Position numbers and translations under genes: made by a program | DNA from: Torymus aiolomorphi | Lineage: Eukaryota > Arthropoda > Insecta > Hymenoptera > Torymidae | Assembly: GCA_036365515.1 (NCBI GenBank) | Contig: CM070877.1 | Location: 67,090,522 to 67,154,521 of the forward strand | DNA length: 64,000 bases | Reading direction: 5' to 3' | Notes under the pieces: model-generated | Databases searched by the model: none | The model's input: the letters and a program-made list of their open reading frames with translations, nothing else | Told to the model about the DNA's origin: nothing | Part shown: one piece after another, positions 23,060 through 32,436 of the stretch | How positions within the stretch are numbered: position 1 is the stretch's first letter | How the letters are laid out: each line of letters begins with the position of its first letter

Positions 23060-23590
23060 CATGGCCTAATGACTCGATTCGAAATTTTTCCCTAATAATC
23101 TCGCAAAACCGATTGAAAGTTGTTACTCACTACAATCAGAATTTCCAAAGTTAAAATGGCGGAATTAATATGAGTTACTAAAAATCTTATAAGACCGCTT
23201 GAGAATGATTTCTAAGTGTTTCTTTTTGGTCGCTGATTACAAACCTGCAAGTCTCATCTTACAAATTCAATATGGCAAATCCAAGATGGTGGCTGGTAAG
23301 TAGCTGAGTTATTAAAAATCTCGCAAATCACTTTGAAATTGTTACTTGGGAGAGTTTTCTGGGCCGTTGATCTCAAATCTGGGCTCAGCATTCACAAATT
23401 CAAGAGGGCGGATCCAATATAGTGGCTGCAGCTACCACCATCGGTAGCTTAGTTACCAAAAATCTGACTGCAGGTTTGTAATCAGCGACCCAAACATCCC
23501 CGAGTAACCATTTTTAAGCGGTCTTATGAGATTTTTAGTAACTCAACTATGGATGTTGCTAGCTGCAGCCTCTCGATTCAAATGATTATG
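23060..23590. repeat. Diverged tandem repeat with ATGGCGG words
   Basis: About three units of 150-190 bp sharing AAATTCAATATGGC-like words and ATTAAAAATCTCGCAAA. The vocabulary resembles the satellite at 39246-40115 (AAATTCAAAATGGCGG), so the two may be related families. Confidence 0.5.
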
Positions 23591-24185
23591 AGTTACAAAT
23601 GATTTTTAATGTTTTTTTTCACACCTATTTTCATTATTTGCCAGTGAAAAATTTTTTGATTTTTAAAATACTCCATTGAATATTGGTTTTACCTTTTTAT
23701 CTCTATTCTTGAAATTCACCGATATACAACTTTTATATCAACTACCAAGTTTCCTTTCTATGTATTTCTATGAAACTCAATTTGACTAGTTTTATTCAAA
23801 TTTATCTGTTCAGAATTACACACTTTATTTGACACATTATTTTCATATCTAAAAACATGATATAATCAGACAATTTTCTTGAAAAGTGTATTTAAATAAG
23901 CTTCTCTTTTTAGTATTCAAAACGAAAAATTTTTTCCAGAAAAATGAAAAAAGGATTAAAAAGTGGGTACGTCATAAGCAAAAATGCCTAGCACAACCAA
24001 TGTGTAAATCTAAACATCAATAACTATAAAAACAGCTACAGCCATTATGTTCAAAGGTAAAATAGATGTGGTACAATCCGGTTGGTATAGCAGTGTTCCA
24101 TTTTATGATGAATATCGACTAATTCTCTAAGAAAAACGTAGTAGATTTTATTTTTTAAATGATCGAAATAAATCCATGAATTAAT
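23591..24185. other. No gene recognised
   Basis: AT-rich DNA without coding signal, RNA gene or recognisable repeat. Confidence 0.35.
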
Positions 24186-24605
24186 AGTCTCAAATCCGTG
24201 CACTCGAAATCCGTACACCCGCAACACAAAACCTATTAATCCATCACCCATTAACTCGAAACCTAAATGTCATACACTAAAAACGCAAAACCCATAGATA
24301 CAAAATCAATAAATTTAAAACGCATATATCAAACTTATGATATCAAAACCCATAAGCTGAAAACGAAATTCGTTATCCCATAGCTTCAAAACCAATACAC
24401 ACAAAATTGATAAATCCAAAACCCATAAACTAAAAACCCTTTGACTTAATTCCTTACCCCACTAACTCAAAACCAATATACTCATGCATACACTTTCTAC
24501 CTGATATCAAGAATATCCATAAATACAAAATGCATAAACGCAAAACCCATTCACCTAAACCGCATTAACCCAAGACCCGTAGAAACTAAATTCAAATCCA
24601 GCCCT
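24186..24605. repeat. AAACCCATAAACTC-like minisatellite
   Basis: Degenerate short tandem repeat with a unit of roughly 12-16 bp around AAAACCCATAAACTC, running for about 400 bp. It superficially resembles telomeric DNA through the AACCC words, but the unit is too long and irregular to be a telomere. Confidence 0.6.
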
Positions 24606-25130
24606 GGTGAAAATATTTTTATGCAAAAAGTCAGAAAGTGTTCCAAATCCGTAATTGTTTTCATTTGAATTACTCAATAAACACGGAAAATGAGATTTAC
24701 CCATTCTCTTCCATATATATGAATCAGTTACTCATTACTATTCATTAAATTTATATTAGATTACCTATCCATGAAACAGTATGGATATAATAAAAAAAAT
24801 TCATGAACAGAAAAAATTAATTGTCATAGTTTTATGGAAAAATATGATTTTGTGTATACAAGTATATAGGCATATCCAAAAATTTTTTAACTTTCGATTA
24901 AATAAAAAAAATATTAGTTTGAAGGCATACCTTCGAAAATGTTATTTTCAGGTGTATTATCACCTATATTATATTTTCACATAATGTAGTGTGAAAAGAT
25001 AGCGATACTCTTTTTTAAATTGGTTAGAAATTTGGAGTATCAGTAGAGGAGCTATGAGAGTTCGGGGTCATTTATCATCGGAGCTGGTGCTCGGCCGATA
25101 AAGTAGATCCCTGGCTTGCTGGCGGCCGGT
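24606..25130. other. Left flank of the Polinton
   Basis: AT-rich flank without a supported gene. The last 100 bp become more GC-rich (GCTCGGCCGATAAAG) up to the Polinton terminal repeat. No sequence here matches the copia remnant found at the other side of the Polinton. Confidence 0.4.
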
Positions 25131-25473
25131 AATTGCAGAGGGGGTAATAACCCAACCTTACCCATAGTTAATAACCGAAATCTACCTTACCGACAGCCGT
25201 TAATCCATCAGCAGGCATGTGCATGTAATTACCCACGGAGTTCGCGCTGCATTGCCAGGGGCCGCTATTGCAGAGGGGGTAATAACCCAACTCTAGCGGC
25301 AGAACATCCTTCATTATCACCCAACTCTACCTTGCTGGCAGGGCAGTCTACGTTATCATCCAACTCTACCGGACCGTCAGAGCAGTGTACATTATCATAT
25401 AGACAAACTCTACCTTACCGATAGAGCAGTCTACCAACCTCTACCTTACCACACTCTACATTATCATATATGC
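25131..25473 (+). repeat. Polinton left terminal repeat, outer part
   Basis: Inverted match to about 36830-37104. It contains direct sub-repeats beginning TTGCAGAGGGGGTAATAACC (25133 and 25268) and many CTACCTTACCG-type words. It is continued at 26589 after an inserted solo LTR. Confidence 0.85.
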
Positions 25474-25775
25474 TGTAACGGGCGCCGATATAAGTTATGA
25501 GAATCATGTATACTGCGTTGCGAGATTCGAATCTCGCGGTCTTGCACGTATCATGAGTGATAGCGCGCCACGGGACGCGCGAATGAGGCAGATGGAGAAG
25601 AAGACGAAGCCGCCGCGCCTCTACCGATGCGATGCCGCGGCCATGTTGTTGACCGCCGTAACACGCGAAAGGAGTCGTCCGTCACCGCCGCGCATCCTGC
25701 GGAGTAAGTGAGTGTGTCGCGCTTCCACCGCTGCAACTGTGACCGCCACAGCGCCTCCACCAACCACAAGAGAGC

Positions 25776-25855
<80 letters not shown>

Positions 25856-26588
25856 CTACTAGAGAAGGACGTGGACAGCGAGGCCTGCTCCATCCTCGCC
25901 CTCCCCTTGCAGCGAGTGTGAGTCCACGAGAGTGAGAGAGAGATAGCGGTGATGGCTGGCCAGCCCCGTGTAAATGCGCTTGGATTTTGGTAGCATGTTT
26001 GAATATTAGCGTTTTGTAGCGAGTGAGCGAGGGAGCGACCCCGCCACTACATCGGCCGCCGATTAAGTCGCGGCCATGTGTGCGCAAACCCTAACCTCGC
26101 GTGGGAAGTTAGCCGGCGCTACTATGTCTCGGCCTGCGCATATTTGTAATTGGTTGTTCGGGTGTCGCGTCCGAATACTGCCCTCTACCATTTCTTTAAG
26201 CGCTGCAGCTAGTTGCAGGTATTACCTCCTAGAGGAGCATCGGTAGCAGGAGTAAGTATATCTTCAGCCGCTGGGAGATTATCCCGAGCGGCGTTGTACG
26301 GCAAAGACCGGCTGCGCAGGTAAAGTTAGGTCGTAGCGAGCAGCCGGTAGTTCGCGGGCAGCAGTTGGCAGCAGCGGCAGAGCGCAGCGCCGGCTCTGGT
26401 AGAAAGCGGCCTAAGCTTTCTACAATAGAAGCAGGGCTCGCATGTTCGGAACCTGTGCCGAGGCGCTTCTGCCGGACTACAGGTAGTTCTACAACGGAGA
26501 GTCGCTCGGGCGTATAATATGCCCGTATATTACCCCGCGAATCCCTGAGAGGGATTAATACCCTCTCCCTAACTGCACCCCTTTTGCA
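25474..26588 (+). mobile_element. Solo LTR inside the terminal repeat
   Basis: 1115-bp insertion that starts TGTAACGG and ends TTTTGCA. It is flanked by the 4-bp duplication ATGC (25470-25473 and 26589-26592) and is absent from the same place in the right terminal repeat, which reads straight through. TG...CA ends plus a 4-bp duplication identify a solo LTR of an LTR retrotransposon (gypsy- or BEL-type). It contains a long (GA)n tract and GC-rich DNA; the serine/leucine-rich open frames on the minus strand are artefacts of that tract. Confidence 0.8.
25779..25852. repeat. (GA)n microsatellite
   Basis: Uninterrupted dinucleotide run of about 37 GA units within the solo LTR. It generates long spurious open frames on both strands. 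Confidence 0.95.
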
Positions 26589-26925
26589 ATGCTTATAACC
26601 CGAATTTTTTTTTATTTTAATCTGTTGTAATTGTCATGTTGAGGCATAGAATTGGTATTCGTGGAATACTTTTGAGAATATTTTTTCAATTTTGAATCCT
26701 CTTTTTTCTCCTGTTTAATAAGAGGAGCATTTAAACTTGAGCTTTGACCGATCTTCTTCGACGTCAGGGACACGAATGAATCATCTACTCAGTTTTCGTA
26801 GAATTTTTGCAGAAGTTTGACGTTATGAAGTGAGCAGTTGGTTTTGTAGGCACCCTCGTGGTGTGGGCAAACTGTCACAAGCTTGATCTTGTCCAGCGGT
26901 GGAAAACCCATCGCCGTCACATCAT
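26589..26925 (-). repeat. Polinton left terminal repeat, inner part
   Basis: Reverse complement of about 36480-36815. It covers the 3' non-coding region and the last ~45 codons of the 154-aa gene, so that gene ends inside the terminal repeat and a truncated copy of it exists at the right end. Confidence 0.8.
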
Positions 26926-27253
26926 GAATGTTGAATTTGAAAAGTTCGAGCCATTTTTTCTTGATGGAGTCCATAACGAATACTTGAGTAGCATCATGTA
27001 AACATTGTCGAAGAATACTTCCGATGTCGGCGTAGGGACAGTCTCCTGAATTCCAAGAAATACCATCATAGAACTGCTTCAGCCAAGTATTTTCGCTCTT
27101 ATACTTATCGGTGAGTCGTTTCCAAGGAAAAGATTCCTTGAAGAGAAAGATCAGAGGTTGGTCGTCATCATCCAGCGGAACTATTGTCAATTCTTTCAAA
27201 ATGAAATCATTACCGGGCTGTTTGAAGCCGTCCATATCGACGATATACTTCAT
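26789..27253 (-). CDS. Conserved Polinton-associated protein, 154 aa
   Basis: Intact frame of 154 codons directly after the capsid-like gene, 69 bp downstream of it and in the same direction, so probably expressed with it. It begins MKYIVDMDGFKQPGN and ends in a Cys/His-rich stretch CPHHEGAYKTNCSLHNVKLL. I recognise the family only as a recurrent companion of insect Polinton-type elements; no enzymatic motif is certain. Acidic DMDG and the Cys/His residues might bind metal, but that is speculation. A diverged copy of the C-terminal ~45 residues lies at about 36490-36620 in the right terminal repeat. Confidence 0.6.
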   Translation of the reverse strand: MKYIVDMDGFKQPGNDFILKELTIVPLDDDDQPLIFLFKESFPWKRLTDKYKSENTWLKQFYDGISWNSGDCPYADIGSILRQCLHDATQVFVMDSIKKKWLELFKFNIHDVTAMGFPPLDKIKLVTVCPHHEGAYKTNCSLHNVKLLQKFYEN

Positions 27254-27318
27254 TTCGTCACCACTGTCTGGACTATGCTGAACGTCGTGCAGCAGGATTC
27301 TTCGATCGTATTCTCGGA

Positions 27319-28574
27319 AATTTAGACGAGTTTCTTCACGTCTCCGTTAACAGGATCATACTGAACAATGCGATCGTGCAAAATGAGATAGTACGCCGAT
27401 GTTACAGCGGGAAAATTATCTCTCCCTTCGAATTCTAAATGAACGTCGACGGGTGCACTCTTCAGAGATTCGTTCTGCTTAGAGCAATCGATGACGATGA
27501 GTGGCGCGTTAGTGAGGTAGTTGATCTTTTTCAACATAAGCTCAGGATCTTTAACATAGTATGACTTCTGAAAATTGGCATACGTATCGTATAGCACGGC
27601 ATACTGTTTACGTATTATATCTAGATTAAGATTTCCTTATGGATAGTATTGTGAATTGAGAAAGAGTTTTACGTTGCTGATATTGCAGTGATCGAAGCGA
27701 CTAGCGTTCATAGCTCTCTGACCTTTTCGATCCGTCTGGAAGGCGAGTATAACGAAGCGAGGTTTCTCCAACTGGTCGGATGTTTTGACAGTCCACACAT
27801 ATTTCGACGTAGTTGGTAGAAGTGGATACTCAAACAACTCCCACGCGCGAAAACTCATGGTAATTGGCCGATCCTTCTCTATGAAGCCAAGCAAACGAAT
27901 TGTGTGTTTGTCCGCGACAAGAACGTAGGACATGAGCCATTCAACACGATTGAGTTCAATTCTGAATTCTTCGTATACTTGATCCACTTGCGTTTGCTTA
28001 ACGTCATTCAAGTCATTCCTCGATCTGGTGAGTATGAGCTCATGCTCCGTGTTGACCACTATTTTGCGATAGTCTCCGGTAAAATCCATTATCATACTAA
28101 GAGGAATAGACACGTCGAAGTAGCCATCATCGTTGCAGATATTCAACGTTTCCTCAACGTCGAGTCAAGCAGCATTCTCCATTATCTTATTTTGACAGGG
28201 ATTGAGCGATACCAAACCTTTCATGAGACTCGTTAAGCCTACATTTTTAGATCTATTGATTTCGATGGCATTGATCTCGTAGCGAATTTCTTCGAATAAG
28301 TGACAGTGGCGTTGTTAACAAGCTTTGTTCTTTTTAGGACACTACCGTCAGTTTTAGTCAGTCTTCCACATACATGTAGCGAGCTGTGAGACGGTAGAAG
28401 GCACAAATCTTGATGCTGAATAGATATCCGTATTTCATTACTGTTGAAAATGGAAGACGTGTAGGGTTGATGCGCATGAATTTCATAGTGCGCCACCGAT
28501 TCGCCAAATTCAACGGCTATCTGAATGCTCAAAACTTCTTCCATTGTTCTTTCGCATGCAGCAGAAAAATACAC
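27319..28574 (-). pseudogene. Major capsid-like protein, broken
   Basis: Three minus-strand segments belong to one gene: 28574-28306, about 28306-27637 and 27633-27319. The breaks are a one-base frameshift near 28306, an in-frame TGA near 28165 and an in-frame TAA at 27634-27636. Total length is about 415 codons. The order and content (N-terminal HAHQPYTSS, middle DDGYFDVSIPLS and YPLLPTTSKYVWTVKT, C-terminal PLIVIDCSKQNESLKSAPVD) match a family I know from insect Polinton/adintovirus elements and interpret as the double-jelly-roll major capsid protein that builds the icosahedral shell. The assignment to the capsid fold is from family recognition, not from structure. A TATA box lies at 28696-28703, making an ATG at 28574 or 28544 the likely start. 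Confidence 0.65.
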
Positions 28575-28695
28575 ACGTTATCCTCCACCAGGATGGCGGA
28601 TTCTTAATCCCAAGTTTTCTAGGAACTGAACGCTTTGACGTGTTAGAGCTTTGACTGCTCGTTGACGAGTGATCGTTGGCCGCCATGACGGCCTG

Positions 28696-28703
28696 CTTAT
28701 ATA
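28696..28703 (-). promoter_or_regulatory. TATA box upstream of capsid-like gene
   Basis: TATATAAG on the minus strand, within GGGTATATAAGC. The same GGGTATATAAG word occurs in the promoter at 30727-30737. Transcription would begin near 28670, upstream of the ATGs at 28574 and 28544 but downstream of the ATG at 28686. Confidence 0.5.
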
Positions 28704-29084
28704 CCCTTTTCCTACCTTACCTCTATAAACGATACCCATCAAGCTTGCTTTATGTGAAGCCTAATTGTTACAATTTCTCCTCGAAAATTAACCAAATTTC
28801 CGTCTTGATAGACTACACGCACTTGCAAATGGTTAATAGTCTTGACTGTATTTGGCAGATAGATAACTTGTTATGGAACCTCGATTATTTTATACCCTGG
28901 TGGTACAGCTGGAAAGAACTCGTGTATCGTGTGCACTCTTCGTTCGTTTATATAGGCGCCAGCTGTCACGTGGCGCCAGCTTTGAGAGTGGAGTGCAACG
29001 TGACAGCTGCCGCCTATATAAATGAACGAAGAGTGCACATGATACACGAGTTCTTTCCAGTAGTTCTTTTCCTCAAAAGAATAC
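28704..29084. other. Spacer between capsid and penton genes
   Basis: No gene supported. It contains a long hairpin at 28910-29060. An open frame on the plus strand (28676-29107) crosses the hairpin and has no domain. Confidence 0.5.
28910..29060. repeat. Long perfect-looking hairpin with TATA words
   Basis: Arms of about 61 bp (28910-28970 and 28999-29060) are inverted complements with only a few mismatches around a 28-bp spacer. Each arm contains a TATATA word oriented inward-outward (TTATATAGG and CCTATATAA). It lies between two leftward genes, where Polintons normally have short spacers. It could be a foldback insertion or a palindromic control region. Confidence 0.75.
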
Positions 29085-29501
29085 TCACGGGTAGATCGGA
29101 ACTGTGAGTGATCTTTGATCGATAATGCGTTGAGCGAAACCCAACAACTTACCTATGGAATCCGGCGGTCGAAAATCAACTTGATGAGTGCACTTGATTT
29201 CATTGCTTAGTGTGTTGTTATTTGGCTTTATACTGATTAGTATGCCCTTGGATGAGAGAAATTCGTGTAAATAGCTCTCTATGTCCTCGATTTCGTAACT
29301 ACCAGTAGGCAAAATAACTATCGCTTTGTCCACGTAAAACCTATTATTATCCTCATCAATGTTGAGTATAGAGTTGAAAGATAAAAGTTCTACAAGACCT
29401 GGAACATAGCTCTTATTTCGCGAGAGTTCAATCGGGGGAAAGTATTGCGCTTTGAGTACCGCCGAAGTACCCGAAAGACTCAAAGTCAGTGAATCTGCCA
29501 T
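29085..29501 (-). CDS. Penton-like virion protein, 138 aa
   Basis: Intact frame starting MADSLTLSLSGTSAVLKAQY and containing FPPIELSRNKSYVPGLVELL and an IPTGSYEIEDIESYL-like stretch (here VILPTGSYEIEDIESYL). It is beta-rich. I recognise it as a regular neighbour of the capsid gene in arthropod Polinton/adintovirus elements, usually interpreted as a penton or vertex/fibre protein; the exact fold is inference. A TATA box at 29534-29541 sits about 33 bp upstream of its ATG and overlaps the end of the protease gene. Confidence 0.55.
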   Translation of the reverse strand: MADSLTLSLSGTSAVLKAQYFPPIELSRNKSYVPGLVELLSFNSILNIDEDNNRFYVDKAIVILPTGSYEIEDIESYLHEFLSSKGILISIKPNNNTLSNEIKCTHQVDFRPPDSIGKLLGFAQRIIDQRSLTVPIYP

Positions 29502-29533
29502 GATATAGAGAATTCGCAGTTTTTCCTCCCCCT

Positions 29534-29541
29534 CTTATATA
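29534..29541 (-). promoter_or_regulatory. TATA box overlapping protease stop codon
   Basis: TATATAAG on the minus strand. Its internal TAA (29535-29537) is the stop codon of the protease frame. The distance to the penton ATG (29501) fits a short leader. Confidence 0.5.
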
Positions 29542-29898
29542 CGTTTCAGGCTGTTGCACAGAAACTGCAAGCACAAATGGCCGCAATTGTAAGTGTCGAA
29601 ATTCTGATACCTCTCATGATTGTACCTGACTCTGTCAATTCCAAGATACAACATCAAATCGAGAGGAGGTTGGAGATCGCCAAAACTATCAAAGGATACA
29701 ACGTATTTACCTCGTTTTCGATAAACTACCCAGTGAGTTCCGGGACCACTTGCATCATCAAGATTAATTATAGCTGACTCACAATAATGTAGACCTGTAG
29801 ATGACAGTGCGTTCCGTATAAGCATGCCACAAAAATTTGGAATTTCTAACAGCTTTGCATACTTGAGCAAATCATGATCGGTGAGAACATGATCGGGC
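29535..29898 (-). CDS. Adenain-like cysteine protease
   Basis: Frame open from just after a TAA near 29918 to 29535. It shows the adenain/Ulp1 catalytic triad: His in GTHWVVYRK, Asp in the following FDSFGD, and Cys in NCGHLCLQFL, with the PPLDLMLYLG spacer typical of the family. These proteases cleave capsid precursors during virion maturation. Oddity: no ATG is in frame upstream of the family-like N terminus (KLPDHVL...LLKYAKLL); the nearest in-frame ATG follows it. The start codon may be lost or translation may use another mechanism. It lies between the PLA2/pX and penton genes, in the same direction. Confidence 0.8.
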
Positions 29899-29921
29899 AG
29901 TTTTACTTCGAAGTTTTTTTT

Positions 29922-30656
29922 TATTTAAACACCCCTGTACGGTTTGAAATTAATACCCAGACCAGTCTTGTGTGGTTTTAGATACAAACCACTACCCGCA
30001 TTCTTCATAACTCTATTGTGTCTCTGAGTTTCTTCTAACTGCAATTTTGCAGCTTGGGCATCGTTAACAGCTTTCGCGATTCCAGCAGCCCCACCTGCAA
30101 GAGCACCAGCAGCACTCAAACCGGCAAAAACAGGAATGAGAAATGGTAGAAATCCACCTACTTTTGCTGAAACGGGTAGTACTCGAGGAACAATAATGTT
30201 AGTCTTACCACCAGCCTTTTTCACAGCTTCAGGAGCAGCCTTCAGAGCAGATTTGATGACTTTTTTAGCACATTTTCCTGGAATCATTGCTTTAGAGGCC
30301 ACCTTGACTATGTTATTCAACGAAATGGATGGTTTCTTACTGCCCATGCCGAATTTTTTCTTCAACTTCATAGCGTTTGTGATGGTGTATGCAGCTACTT
30401 TTTCACCTAGTTTAGCGTTTCCAGCGGTAACTCTTCTCCAAGCTTTGTCCGCTAGAACTTTGTCTGCAGTGTTTTTAGCTCCGATATTTTCTGAATTCTG
30501 CGAGTATACTATATCGTGCTCCTTATAAGCTGCATCGACAGGGTTAATTTCTGGATCTCCTATAGTCAAACGTTTAGCTAATTTGGTTCCTGGTCCACAG
30601 TACTGATAACCCGGGATGTGAAGTTCAACTGGGAGGCTGTTAAGAAGCTTATTCAT
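29922..30656 (-). CDS. PLA2/pX-like minor virion protein
   Basis: Intact 243-aa frame. Residues 14-50 form a parvovirus VP1u-type phospholipase A2: calcium loop YCGPGT and the catalytic His-Asp in DAAYKEHDIVY. A lysine-rich middle follows, then a hydrophobic, glycine/alanine-rich segment (FLPFLIPVFAGLSAAGALAG, about residues 168-190). The C-terminal GSGLYLKPHKTGLGINFKPY resembles the short tail found in adenovirus/adintovirus core proteins of pX type. In viruses such PLA2 domains help breach endosomal membranes; here the role is inferred. TAAATAAAA at the stop supplies an overlapping AATAAA poly(A) signal. It is transcribed leftward from the shared promoter at 30657-30784. Confidence 0.8.
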
Positions 30657-30784
30657 GAGACTACCACCTTTTTCCGTCTATGTCCGATCATCACTCGTCG
30701 ATGGTTGTCTAACGACTGATGTATAAGGGTATATAAGCCCTCTATTTATATCCCACAGAGTCAGTCGCTATCCAGACAGCACGC
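30657..30784. promoter_or_regulatory. Divergent promoter
   Basis: 128-bp gap between the leftward PLA2/pX gene and the rightward ATPase gene. It contains GGGTATATAAGCCC (about 30727-30740), nearly palindromic and so readable as TATA on both strands, and a second minus-strand TATAAATAG (30742-30750). Spacing of about 50 bp to the ATPase ATG (30785) fits a compact viral-type promoter. Confidence 0.55.
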
Positions 30785-31481
30785 ATGAACTTTCAAACGC
30801 AATCTCTCAGGCTCCCAGTGGTGAACTTTGATACCATTGTGGAGAAGGAGGAGAAAACAAAGAGACATGTTGAGTTGCTTCCAGACAGCATACGTGCAGT
30901 ATTCTGCAGTATCCAATTGTGATAAAACTAACAGCTTGCTCACACTCATAACGCATCCTAATGGCCTGAGATTCGAGAACGTTTACGTTTACTCGAAATC
31001 ACAGAATCAGTCCAAGTACAGATTTTTAAAAGAACTTCTGCAACCGTTAGATGGCGTTCAATACTTTCCCTTCAGTGAACACAACGAAGTCGTTGCACCT
31101 GATAATGCACTGCCGAATTCCATTATTGTATTCGATGATATTGCATGTGAGAAGCAAGACAACGTCAGAGCGTTTTTCTGCATGAGCAGACACAAGATAG
31201 TGGACTGTTTCTGTCTCTGTCAGTCGTACGCTCACATACCAAAGCATCTGGTACGAGATAACGTTAATTTATTGGCCCCGTTTCGACAAGAGGACATGAA
31301 TCTCAGACACGTGTACGAGGATCATGTAAATTCGGATATAGTTTTTACAGAATTCAAAGATCTATGCTCAAAGTGCTGGAGACATGACAAGTACGGATTT
31401 CTCGTTATCGACAAAGACAGGCCCATGAACGGTGGAAGGTCTAGAAAGGGTTTCGACTGTTTTGCTATAAATATGGGATAG
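30785..31481 (+). pseudogene. A32/FtsK-like packaging ATPase, frameshifted
   Basis: The frame starts at ATG 30785, is shifted near 30915 just before the nucleotide-binding loop, and continues to 31481. The P-loop region reads SNCDKTNSLLT, in which the glycine normally preceding Lys-Thr is Asp, so ATP binding should be impaired. Walker B is IIVFDDIA, followed by the conserved block around MSRHKIVDCF and DMNLRHVYEDHVN. This family pumps viral DNA into capsids. The C terminus is intact. It is the first gene of the rightward group. Confidence 0.8.
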
Positions 31482-31524
31482 GTATAGATGTCTACAGTCA
31501 CTCGTTGAACGTTGAACTGTTAAC

Positions 31525-32436
31525 ATGTCTGAATTTCGACGAGAAAAGAATGTCGTCCATCAGCTTGTTAAAGCTAGGGATGCTATTCGACACAAATACA
31601 ATTTATTGAAGCTTTCAAAAGACAATGAGAAGCGAGTTTTGGGAGAAACTTTTCAACCAATTGTTGAGCCGCTCGTAGGTAAACAGTCCAAAGAAGCATT
31701 GAGTAGAGTTGTTAAATACGATGAAAAACACGATGAAAAATCTATCAAACGCGAGGAAAAGTATGATGATATGCAAGATGATACATTGCAAGCAGCTGAC
31801 AAGTCTTTTGAATCAGCTACGAGCAATGATGAGAGCAATGATAGATATTTGCAAATGCTCAGTCAAGATCGATACGTAGACAAAATTTGTGGTGTATGCA
31901 AAGAGAATGGACGATTCATGATTGGTAATTCCCCTATAGACTTGGAGGGTAGCTATATCGATGTGAACGGGGCGAAGTATGCGAAAACTGATGGATTACT
32001 CGAATTACTCATTACGAAGCAGCCTAGTGAAAGTCAGATTACTAATAGTGATGTGGAGAATTACCGGAAAATACTTGAAGCATCGTTAGCACACAAGAGA
32101 CGCTATGACATTAATGAAAAAATTCGTTTTCACTACAGCAACAAATTCAAATACATCATTGCTCCCATGTTTGAGAAACAAGGTGCTGGTGCATTGCCAC
32201 GATACAAGTTGGCAAGAATGAATACGACTATGGACTATATGTATTTGGAGGATCCAAACGACCTGGTGGAACGTTTGAGATTACTCATAGTTGAACAATC
32301 AGCTGGCAATCCCAGTCACGTGAACGAGATTCACTCGATAATTGAGGAATTGCGGGAGGGAGGGTATATGTATATATTAGACGAACCTTCTTTCTCTTCT
32401 CAGTATCACAATAAGTGTCGATGTGTTCGGACGTAA
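31525..32436 (+). CDS. Conserved Polinton-associated protein, 303 aa
   Basis: Intact frame beginning MSEFRREKNVVHQLVKARDA, with a charged, probably coiled-coil N-terminal half (Lys/Glu/Asp-rich up to about residue 110). A more conserved C-terminal half follows, with IDLEGSYIDVNGAKYAKTDG, LAHKRRYDINEKIRFHYSNK and DYMYLEDPNDLVERLRLLI, then SAGNPSHVNEIHSIIEELRE. I recognise it as a recurrent protein of insect Polinton-type elements with unknown function, 43 bp after the ATPase gene. The last ~20 residues (after ELREGG) may be read-through past a lost stop, as the next gene begins within them. Confidence 0.6.
   Translation: MSEFRREKNVVHQLVKARDAIRHKYNLLKLSKDNEKRVLGETFQPIVEPLVGKQSKEALSRVVKYDEKHDEKSIKREEKYDDMQDDTLQAADKSFESATSNDESNDRYLQMLSQDRYVDKICGVCKENGRFMIGNSPIDLEGSYIDVNGAKYAKTDGLLELLITKQPSESQITNSDVENYRKILEASLAHKRRYDINEKIRFHYSNKFKYIIAPMFEKQGAGALPRYKLARMNTTMDYMYLEDPNDLVERLRLLIVEQSAGNPSHVNEIHSIIEELREGGYMYILDEPSFSSQYHNKCRCVRT

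Noticed and set aside
24186..24605. Telomeric or subtelomeric repeat
   Set aside because: Unit is long and irregular; not a TTAGG-type insect telomere repeat.
25551..26087. Ser/Leu-rich and Arg/Glu-rich long frames
   Set aside because: Produced by the (GA)n microsatellite in the solo LTR.
28508..28686. 58-aa frame from ATG 28686 as leader of the capsid-like gene
   Set aside because: The TATA box at 28696-28703 places the transcription start downstream of this ATG, and the frame differs from the capsid frame.
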